Shown here: positions 47,101-56,565 of the stretch, in pieces
Position numbering within the stretch: the first letter of the stretch is position 1
Layout of the letters: the number at the start of each line of letters is the position of its first letter
Source of the DNA: Isoetes taiwanensis
Lineage: Eukaryota > Streptophyta > Lycopodiopsida > Isoetales > Isoetaceae
Reading direction: 5' to 3'
Length of the DNA: 64,000 nucleotides
NCBI GenBank assembly: GCA_021234155.1
Contig: JAJEKV010000071.1
Span: forward strand, 1,995,138 to 2,059,137
Made by a program: the position numbers and the translations under genes
The notes under the pieces: generated by a model
Told to the model about the DNA's origin: nothing
Seen by the model: only the letters and a program-made list of their open reading frames with translations
Databases searched by the model: none

Positions 47101-48225
47101 TCTCAAACAACATGGGCTTTTTCACGCGATCTGCCAATCTTCACCGCTTTGATAATCCTCAATAGCCTGCATCAATCAGGCCATGTACCCATGTTCCGAT
47201 TCTGTTGCCCCTTTCTTTTTTGCATCTGACATAAGTGATAGGTTTTGGCAGACGAAATTTAATTTAGCCTAAATGTTCACTATGGCTCATGCAAAAATGC
47301 CAATTGGTATGTATCTAGTGAGAAATTAATTGAACAGGCAACAAAGACACAGGAAAAGAACTCTAGTTAGACAACATGAGAAGCACACTACCAAACTTTA
47401 AACCTGAGTCAATGAGCATCCAATTGAAAAGGTGGAATAGCAATTCTCCATTATTTTGCCAAATAATGAATTGATGATGTTCGGTACATTAACCACTCCA
47501 TTTCATGTATAAAATTATTCTGTGTCCCAACATGCCGCTAATGGCATAAACTGAAGCCTCCCTTTACCTTCACATGGTGTGCATAATCATATTTTGGTTT
47601 TCATAATTGTTTGCTTTGCCATTTAACTTACTGGCTACAACAGGTTGGTTAGAGCTAACACGTGTCTGAAATTTAAAGATTAAAAATGTTCACAATGGGG
47701 CTGGCAAGATAGAGTTTCATTCGCATCGTTGCGAATAGACGCAAATCCATTACTAAGTAGGCATTGCATTAACAGGTTGGACGTTAATAGTGGGTCCAAC
47801 ATCATAGATTTTGAGCCAAAGAAATGTTCGCAGCTGTCAGGCAAATAAAACTCCAGACATGAAAAGTTTTTGGCCAAACATGAAAACCTGTTTGCTCCAA
47901 CAAAATTCATTCATTGTAACATGCTAGCGCAGGGTTTTATTAGACATTTGGTCAAACAAATGCAGTGAGTGTAACACGACAGTGTGATAGTTGATGTACT
48001 GCATTTGGAATGTGCATTATATATGAACTACTTGTAGGGCATTTGTAGTAACCCATCCTATGTAAGTTAAAGGGAATAGGAAGTAATTAAACTTTCAATG
48101 CATGTAAAAATTGCAGGCTTTGCATCTATTCCTCTATGATATAGTCTGCTCAAACAGAACCTTGACAAATGGAAGATAGCAAGTAAGTTATCTTAGAGTA
48201 TTTTGTGAATTGTTATTGTTGGCAT
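44198..48225. other. Non-coding stretch, no gene recognised
   Basis: About 4 kb with no supported gene. There is a T-rich run near 44975-45020 and a (TTTGCTGCTGTTTG)-type imperfect repeat at 46130-46250. GGTTCGAATCC at 46327 resembles a pol III B box, but no complete tRNA fold is found around it. The short frames are not supported. Confidence 0.4.
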
Positions 48226-50990
48226 AATGCCTCGTAAAGAGTGGTTTGCGAACGTACCTGAGGATGATAGGGATAAAATACGAGAAAGAAAGATTGGGCG
48301 AGGAGACTAGAAAGAAGGAGACAAATCTGCAACCATCTATCTGAGGAAGATAAGAAGAGAATGCGAGATAGACAAAGAGCATTACGAGTAGGTTTAACTG
48401 AAGAAGACAGGAAAAGAGCACGAGAAAGAGGTAGGCAATGTTACAAAGAACATATAGCCTCACAAAGGAATTGTGTGCCCATGACAATGTGTGTTAGCTC
48501 AAACATTGACGTTCTATTGAATCCACGTAACAACTGGAGTTGAGTAGTCAAGATAAGTATATACAAATACCACATGTCAATCTAAACTCTATTGGAGTAA
48601 AGACTCTGCCTATAACAGAATGCCCTTCAATCTCGAGTGAGCGTCAAATAAAAAGAAAACCTGAGAGGCTCGTAGATATTGCAAGAGAACGTCGTCAAGC
48701 AGATTCCAATATGACTAGTGTAGATGTCACGCGACAACTATCTATTAAATCTATCGAACAAGATGTGTCCAATGCAGGAAGTGAAGTTTTAGCGAGTGAA
48801 CAAAATTATATATCGTCCCTAGCTATAGATGATGGCCATGCACCTTAAAGTCAGGAACAACAAGAGAATGGGTCTGAAAGGCTCATAGATGTTGCAAGAA
48901 AATGCTAACAAGTAGATGCAAATGTGAGGAATGTGACTAGGCTAGAAGTCACAGAACAACAATTTATTGAGCCCATCGAACAACCCATGTCGAGTATAGC
49001 AACGGAACTCATAGGGAGCGAACAAAATGATATATTATCTATAGGCATAAATGATGGCCATGTAGCTCAGAGAGAGAAACAAGGGGATTTGAGGTTGACT
49101 GAAGCAGGTGAAAGAAATGGGAATGAAGAATTAGATTGGATGGTACCATCTATCAATTCAAGAACAGGAGCTTCGATACATTGGCGATCTTGAGCCCAAC
49201 ACATGATTATGGCAATGCTTCGTACATACGCGATGGATTCATGGAATAAAACGTGCACGTATTGCCATATTCCATTACTCAACATGGAGCAAAATGGGTT
49301 CTGTTGCAATCGTGGAAAGTGGTTACTGCCGTTGCTAACCCCTTTACCCACAACTTTGAACAACCTATACAACATGCAAGATTTTGCTATATTAGCAAGA
49401 AAAGTGAACAAATTATTTTGCTTCAACGTACTTGGAGTGAGTGGCGGGTTTGTAAATTTAGATTTTCCTTCATTAGCGACTATTATTGGATGAACATACC
49501 ATCGATTACTCAGGGCATCTAATACATTGGTATATATATGATGAAGCTGAATGATATGCACAAGCTCGAGACCAACGCATACCATTTCAATGGATTGCAA
49601 TTGCCAGTTCAATTCTTAATCAAGTAAACCCATTACTTTGAAACCTTCGAACTATGGGAACCATGCGTCTACCATCAACATACATTATGTTCCAAGGAGA
49701 AATTGCCAGTAATGAAATTGCGGCTATTGCAGATGCCAGTAATACAACAGATATTTCTCCTCGGATAGCTGGTTTCTGGGTCCATAATGAGGGGGAACCA
49801 ACTTTCATGAACATCCTTGATCCTATGTACAAACCATTGCAATATCCGCTATTTTTCCCACACGGTAATATTGGTTGGGGACTTGGAAATGAGATGGTCT
49901 TATACAATTGCAATGGTATAAGTCTAGATTGCTACATGAGGGATGTTTCCTTCAATTAGATCGTCTATGTGGAGAATATCATGTATTCTAGAGTTGAAGA
50001 TGCTCGATTAAACTACTTTAAAATGCCATCATTTCGGAATAGAAGGGAACAATATGATGAGGACTATTCCGAACGAGAAAATGATGCTCAAAATGATATT
50101 ATTTTGCCATCGTCTTTCTTGGACTGTCAGAGATGGTGTTCTGTGCAAGTTGCAGATGTGCTGGCATTGTCTAGATCAAAAGGTCGTCCTACTTTATTCA
50201 TAACTTTAACTACAAATACAGATTGGCCAGAGATACGAATCAAACTCAGACCTTGACAAAATGCATCTAATGTTCCTATGATTGTCGTCCAATGCTTTCA
50301 TGGAAGATTACAACGTTTGAAGGAATTTCTTCATAAATTCTTTCAATGCATATCATATATAATAATAGTCATAGAATTTCAAAAGCGTGGGTTGCCACAT
50401 GCTCATCTCGTTTTGCATACTGAACCCGATATACCTGTCGAATGCATAGATGAGATTATCTCTGTGGAGTTGCCTACAAGTCCAATCCTTTGAGCACAAG
50501 TTCAAAAATTCATGATGCACAGACACACAGATAGGTGCTCTGCGAATGGAAATCCACGTTGTTACAAATACCCAAAGAATGTCAACCCAAGTACATATCT
50601 TGATTCAAAGGGCTAGGTACAATACAAGAGGAAGAGTATAGACGATGTATGGGTGGTATCATATAATTCTTTCCTCCTACATGAGTTGGATTGTCACATT
50701 ATAGTAGATATTGCATCCACAATCCATATATTTTCTTATCTTTATGCTTATCCCTACAAAGGATTTGACAATGCAAGTTTTCAGATAATCCAGGATAGGC
50801 ACTCAAGTTCCATACCATCATCATTCGGTGTTCCATGGAATGGTCACACAATCCTCGTCGATGAATATTGATCAAAAGGAAGATAGTATAAATCAAGTAC
50901 CAGAACATGCCTCATCCGATCGAGATGTTAGGCGAGCACCTAGGGATGAAATACAAGATTACTTGAGAGCACGTTATCTATCAACGACAT
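48226..50990 (+). pseudogene. Helitron Rep remnant (plus strand)
   Basis: The N-terminal half of a Helitron protein of the same family as 25358-28515. It starts MPRKEWFANVPEDDRDKIRE and continues as Arg-rich repeats (RMRDRQRALRVGLTEEDRKR). At 49203-49500 is a segment like the Helitron zinc-binding head. At 49654-50256 are PRIAGFWVHNEGEP, RVEDARLNYFKMPSFRNRRE and RWCSVQVADVLALSRSKGRP. The Rep catalytic piece FQKRGLPHAHLVLHTEPDIP lies at about 50380-50440, followed by LYAYPYKGFD. Several stops and shifts break it and no helicase follows, so it is truncated. Confidence 0.9.
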
Positions 50991-51136
50991 AAGCGGCTTG
51001 GAGAACAATGTCATATGACATAACAAATAAGTCTCTGGCTGTCAAATGCCTACCTCTGCATCCGACATGCTATTCGATTACGATGAGATTCCCCTCATCC
51101 ATGTTTATCAAAGTGAAAACATAAAATTTATCGTGG

Positions 51137-51450
51137 TGATGGCCTAGTGGTAAATCCATTGGTCATGTGTGTCCCCTAACCAGGATCAAAACCACTGACT
51201 AGCACTGGGTAGTAAAAAAAGAAAAAAAAAGAAGGGAAAAGGGACCTATTGCATTGGCGGCCTAGTGGTTAAGCCATTGGTTATGGGTGGTCCCCAACCA
51301 GGTTCAAAACCCACTGACTTCTATCGGATGGTGATACAAAAAAGAAAAAGAAAAAAGGGGAGGGGAGGGGGAGACCATTGCGGTTCGCAGCCTAGTGGTC
51401 AAGTCATTGGTTATGGGCAACTCCCACCCAGACTCAAAACCCTACCATCG
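51137..51450 (+). repeat. Three copies of a tRNA-derived, SINE-like head
   Basis: Each copy has GGCCTAGTGGTTAAG or GCAGCCTAGTGGTCAAG, like a pol III A box. About 30 bases later comes GGTTCAAAACCC or GACTCAAAACCC, like a B box. They begin near 51137, 51257 and 51386, each followed by an A-rich stretch with GAAAAA or AAAAAG. A further GGTTCAAATCCC lies at 51589. The pattern fits tRNA-related SINE units in tandem. No functional tRNA fold is claimed. Confidence 0.6.
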
Positions 51451-52413
51451 GATAGTGGGGAAACAACAAATAATAAAAAAGAAATGAGAAAATAAATTAA
51501 TATTGTAGTAACAAATCAGAAATCTCATGGTGATAAAAAACAGCTCATGCATATCATATCGGCACAGGAACACAAGACAAATAGAGTGGGTTCAAATCCC
51601 GCATGTTCACGAATGAGGATAAGAATGGGAAAAAGAAATGTTCGCGGCGGGATAAATTTCTTGTATTGCTATAATTTGCACTATAGGCATTTAACTGTAA
51701 CATTTATTTGCAAATTCAGATACATTGCATCTGATCAGGGACAGTCAAATTGTTGGTAAAACTACACATACGTAAATGCAACTTAGGTTGCATTCTGCCA
51801 TATCCGCCAATGGCATTGCGCCATCTGGCGAAGGTTCTCTTCCAGAACTTCTGTGAAACTCAAGAGCACCGACAGTTCTTGAAATTACTTGGATTTACCT
51901 CAGATTCTGGCGATCTACCTCTCATTCCGGCCATCTACCTCTCATTCCGATGCTTTCTACCGCCCTTAACGAAGTTTTACCCCCGATTGAGAAAGAGAAT
52001 CACGACCTAAGTTGCATCCACGTTATAAGAATGGCGGTTCTTATTGCCGATTCGAGGAGTCATCCACGCCTCCGTGCTTCCGTGGCGCCGGCAGGGATTC
52101 CTCCCTGGGAATCGGCAGTAAACTGCCATTCTTATATACAAAACGATGATTACCTGCATGAAGTTGAGCTCCATCGTAGAGCCCGACCAAACGTGTATGA
52201 TTGCCCACTTTCTTACTTCGCCAAAAAAAAATAAGAATGGGAGCTAGAGTACAAGCATGTATCAGTCATCTAAACTCGAGCAACATCCTCCACCCTTCCT
52301 AATTGGCTTAATTCTCTGGCTCCACCACCAAATCATGCAAGCTCCAACAAAACCCACTTCTCAAATCCAAGCTGAACCTCCCATTACGGTTTCTTTCCAC
52401 CCTAAACCCTCGA

Positions 52414-53740
52414 ATTCGACGGCAATTGCGTCGGCCATAGCCGAATCCATGGTGACTGGCAGAATAACGACTACAACGGATTTGGGGCGGTTTCTGGCAT
52501 ATTCCAGGCACATACCAGGCATATACATAAAATATGCCAAAAAAAACCCCACATTAACTAGGGTTTGCCCCCTCAAAATGTTACAGATAAATAAAATGGA
52601 TAATTTTATCATTTAGTTGTTCTGAGATGAATAAAATCTTGGGGGAGGGGGAGTGTAAAAAGCCTAAGTTTTGCGCCATTTCTTATCGAATATTGGTTGT
52701 TTAGGTGCATTCTTTTCTCTACGTCTCAGTAATAAGCGTTTGCTTGAAATTCTTGTCAAAATCTGTCACTTTTATAAAGGCGGGAATATCTTGCGGGTTT
52801 AAGCGGGCCGGTAGCTCGCTCTGTTTTTTTGCAAGCACCTCTGTTTCATGCTTTTGCATTCGATTACGGCAAATTTAAGATTTGCCTAGATCCAGGCACT
52901 CATCCTTCTTCTCTGCTCTAGCCTAGCCCATCATTTGTTTTGAGCCATTTCTTCCTTCTATCTTCTCGCCTAGCCTAGCCCATGTTGTTTCAAGCCATTT
53001 CTTCCATATCCGTTGAAACGGATATCCCGTTGTTTATCTACCATATCCATATCTCTGCCATATCCATATCTCCATATCCATATTCCATATCTCTGCCATA
53101 TCCTTGCCCATCGCTGTTTCTTCCTTGCAAACAAAAAAGAACACTCTCGATGCATATTCTAATTGTTAGAAATCGGCCCCTTTTCTTTTTGAGCAGCCGA
53201 AATGAACCAAATCATGGCAAATCATAGAGATATCATATGTTGGGAAAAAAAACAAAAACAAATTCCGCCTTGCCATCGCTGTTTCTTCCTTCTCTCTTCT
53301 CCGCCATAGCCGTTGAACAAAAGTTTCTGCCACAAAAATCTCCGCCGGAAAATTTTTACGGTACGTAATTTCAGCAAAAGTTTATTACGTTTGTTAATTT
53401 CCGGCGGTAGGAATTTCGGCGGTCGGAATTCGACGGCAATTGCGTCGGCCATAGCCGAATCCATGGTGACTGGCAGAATAACGACTACAACGGATTTGGG
53501 GCGGTTTCTGGCATATTCCAGGCACATACCAGGCATATACATAAAATATGCCAAAAAAAAACCCCACATTAACTAGGGTTTGCCCCCTCAAAATGTTACA
53601 GATAAATAAAATGCGCAATTTTATCATTTAGTTGTTACAGATGAATAAAATGCGCGGGAGCGGGGAGTGTAAAAGAGCGAAGTTTTGCGCCATTTCTTAT
53701 CAGAATATTGGTTGGCCGGTGCATTCTTTTCTCTGTACCT
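52414..53740. repeat. Direct duplication of about 310 bp upstream of the FAD oxidase gene
   Basis: The block beginning ATTCGACGGCAATTGCGTCG and ending near GGTGCATTCTTTTCTCT is present at about 52414-52727 and 53427-53737. The second copy ends about 145 bases before the oxidase ATG. Differences include a short indel in the GGGGGAGGGGGAG stretch. The frames inside it (MVTGRITTTTDLGRFLAYSR) are the same in both copies and unrecognised. Confidence 0.85.
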
Positions 53741-53883
53741 TGGAAGCGAAGCGTCATTCCCTTAGTAGGTAAGCAATCCTGCTACTTCTTAAAGAAATAA
53801 TGTACAAAATTTATGATGCAGTCTTGCTTCTTTTACAATTCTAATTTTCCTTATTTAGAAGTCTGCAAGAGCAATGGGCACCC

Positions 53884-55671
53884 ATGGCTCCCTTTTTGCT
53901 AATGTTCAAGGTTATAACTTCAGCCACTTTGTTATTTTCTATTGATGCTCATGTGATACAAGAAGACAGAGGGCTACGTTGCCGCTGCATGCCCTCTCAG
54001 ACATGTTGGCCTCAAGCTGCAGAATGGAAAATCTTCAATTCATCGGTAGAAGGAGCACTTATTGCATCAGAGCCTCTAGCTTCTCCTTGCCATGACCCTT
54101 TTTATGATCCAGAGGCATGCAATTCAATAAAGCGCAATTGGAATGATCCTTTCTGGAGGGCTCAACAGCCTTCTGCGCTACAAGCTCCAAACTATGAAAT
54201 GTATGGTAGTCATGGTTGTCTTTTGCAAACTCCAAAAGAAGCTCCTTGTTGCAAAGGTGCACTTCCAGAATATATAGTCCAAGTATCCAAAGCCGCCCAT
54301 GTTCAGAAAACAATCTTGTTTGCTGCTAAGCATGATCTTCGACTAGCAATCAAGAACACAGGGCATGAAATGACTGGCAGAAACACTGCAGCAGGGGCTC
54401 TGAGTTTATGGATGCATCATCTTAAGGGCATCACCTTCTTTGACAACTTTGTTCCTTGCAAGAACAGTTCAACCTTGGACAATTTGCTTCCTTGCAAGAG
54501 AATATCAGCTGTTAAAGTTGCAGCTGGTGTGCAATGGGAAGAGTTATACGAGGCTGCAGATCGACATGGAAAGACTGTTGTAGGAGCTCAATGCTCTTCA
54601 GTTGGAGCAGCTGGAGGATATCCTCAGGGTGGTGGCCATAGCCAAATCTCCCCCTCATTTGGCCTTGCTGCAGACAATGTCTTGGAGTATGAAGTGGTCA
54701 CAGCGAATGGGAAGCTTATGGTGGCAAATGCTTGTCACAACCAACACCTCTTCTGGGCTCTGAGAGGGGGAGGGGGAGGTACCTATGGTGTTGTTACATA
54801 TGTCACCTATGCCACTTATCCTGCTTTAAGAAGCCTAGTATTTGCTTCATATTCTATTTCTGCTTCAAACTCTTCAGCTTTTAAGGAGTTTCTTGCTGAA
54901 TTCCTCTTGATGAGCCCGTCTCTGGCCAATGTTGGCTGGGGAGGCACGTTTCTCCTAGGAAACAACAAGAGCTTAGTCATCCAATACTTGTTGCCGAACA
55001 AGGATACCCGTTTGGCTAACAAGACCATCGTCAATCATTTGGTTACTTGCAAGAGCAAGTTTGACTTGACTTTGAGTGGTGGCCTTCAGGTCTTCCACTC
55101 TTACTATGAATGGCACCGCGCTGTTCACTGCTCCCGAGAAGGAAAATGTGGGTATCCATCTGGTTTTACAACACTTGAGGCATCTAGACTCATCCCTCGA
55201 GTTACTATCCAGTCCTCCTCTTTACAACTTGCAAGTGCACTAATCAAAATTCAGGAGGCAGGTTATCCGCGAGTCTCAGGCTACCTTGTTGGAGGGGGCA
55301 AAGTTTCTTTACCACATTTCAATGCAGTCAATCCTGCTTGGAGAAATGCAACTTTGCACATTCTAGTGGCAGGTTTCTATCCGGAATTTTCTACTGTTGA
55401 GGCCAAAATTTCCATGGAGACCATGCTAACAAATACAATGAAAATGCTTAGAGACCTGACATCAGGTTCTGGGAGTTATATGAATGAGGCAGATTCTAAT
55501 GAGGCGACCTGGCAAGAATCCTTCTTTGGCAGCCACTATAAGACCCTCAAACATATCAAGGATATGGTGGATCCACATGGATTGTTTGTTTGCAGGCATT
55601 GTGTAGGAAGTGAAGATTGGAGCAATGATCTCAATTGTCGATTGCAACCGCCAAGCTCTTCAGTAACTTAA
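53884..55671 (+). CDS. Secreted FAD-linked oxidase, fungal-like isoamyl alcohol oxidase type (BBE family)
   Basis: A 595-residue, single-exon protein. Residues 1-22 are hydrophobic and fit a signal peptide. A Cys-rich N-terminal segment includes CHDPFYDPEACNSIKRNWND, then the PCMH-type FAD-binding domain (about 128-315) with KNTGHEMTGRN, VGAQCSSVGAAGGYPQGGGH and FWALRGGGGGTYGVVT. His161 and Cys237 sit where the berberine bridge enzyme family binds FAD covalently by two bonds. The end (NEADSNEATWQESFFGSHYK, KDMVDPHGLF) is the BBE C-terminal domain. The lay-out and the WRAQQPSALQAPN segment resemble fungal isoamyl alcohol oxidases more than typical plant BBE-like enzymes. Substrate unknown. Fungal origin by transfer is possible, judged only by remembered family features. 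Confidence 0.88.
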   Translation: MAPFLLMFKVITSATLLFSIDAHVIQEDRGLRCRCMPSQTCWPQAAEWKIFNSSVEGALIASEPLASPCHDPFYDPEACNSIKRNWNDPFWRAQQPSALQAPNYEMYGSHGCLLQTPKEAPCCKGALPEYIVQVSKAAHVQKTILFAAKHDLRLAIKNTGHEMTGRNTAAGALSLWMHHLKGITFFDNFVPCKNSSTLDNLLPCKRISAVKVAAGVQWEELYEAADRHGKTVVGAQCSSVGAAGGYPQGGGHSQISPSFGLAADNVLEYEVVTANGKLMVANACHNQHLFWALRGGGGGTYGVVTYVTYATYPALRSLVFASYSISASNSSAFKEFLAEFLLMSPSLANVGWGGTFLLGNNKSLVIQYLLPNKDTRLANKTIVNHLVTCKSKFDLTLSGGLQVFHSYYEWHRAVHCSREGKCGYPSGFTTLEASRLIPRVTIQSSSLQLASALIKIQEAGYPRVSGYLVGGGKVSLPHFNAVNPAWRNATLHILVAGFYPEFSTVEAKISMETMLTNTMKMLRDLTSGSGSYMNEADSNEATWQESFFGSHYKTLKHIKDMVDPHGLFVCRHCVGSEDWSNDLNCRLQPPSSSVT

Positions 55672-56565
55672 AATGCTGCTGGAGAGGCAGATAGACAACC
55701 AGGAGAGAAGAAAAGAGGGAAGCCAAATGTTGGTAAAAAGGATGTAGGGAATATCACACTGATAAAAATAATCCATACAATCTTTAAATAATCTCAAAAA
55801 TCAGACAACAAAATTCGAACAATGTTCTGTGCCCAATTATCTCTCCTAGATCAGTATATGTTAATGCATTCCACGATTTCCAGTGCATCCTGAATGAAAA
55901 GATCTAGTTATAGTTAGGCCAGATCAAGTATGTGAGTTTACTGTTCCTACATTTTATGTTGGAAAGAAATGCTTAAACCTGGAAGGAATACGTATAAGCT
56001 GCAGTCTTATTGTTCAGAATACCAGACAGCTGTCTTAAAGCCTTTGGAACCAAGCGAGAAAACTATTACATGACATCTTCCTCATATTCCTTACTATTTG
56101 TGAGCACGGGATCTGGCTCATTGCAACATGTAGCATGTTTGGCAGAGATGGAAAGAAATGCTTAAAGCTTCAAATACATATAAGCTGCAGATTAGTGCAG
56201 ACTTTTAAGCTGAAACACCTTAAATTTCTGGAACCAAGCCAGAAAATGGCCTCTTATTTTCTACTATTCATAAGCATATTCATAAGCACGGGATCTGCAT
56301 CATGGCACTGTGTGCCATGTTATGGATATTCTGTATAGGTTATATGTTTACGGAATTGCAAGGAAATTCAGTGCACTACAAGAAATTGAAGACGTTTCTA
56401 TAGTTTGATTTTTGAAGCAATGTATTACTACATGGTTTATGGTGTACATGATAGAATTAGACATACAGATTTGTACAAGTGTGAACTTCCATCAGAAAGA
56501 GAAAAGATGGTAATAGAAATAAAACAAAGCATCTTCAGGTGATCTTTTACATAATTATGCAAGTG
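55672..56565. other. Intergenic region between the oxidase and the LRR gene
   Basis: This holds the 3' flanks of two convergent genes. A piece around GGAAAGAAATGCTTAAACCT and AAGCTGCAG is repeated at about 55960-56110 and 56148-56300 as a degenerate direct repeat. No gene is seen. Confidence 0.45.

Noticed and set aside
56374..56395. CACTACAAGAAATTGAAGAC, like a CACTA transposon end
   Set aside because: No matching inverted end, subterminal repeat or transposase is seen nearby. A single short match is not enough.
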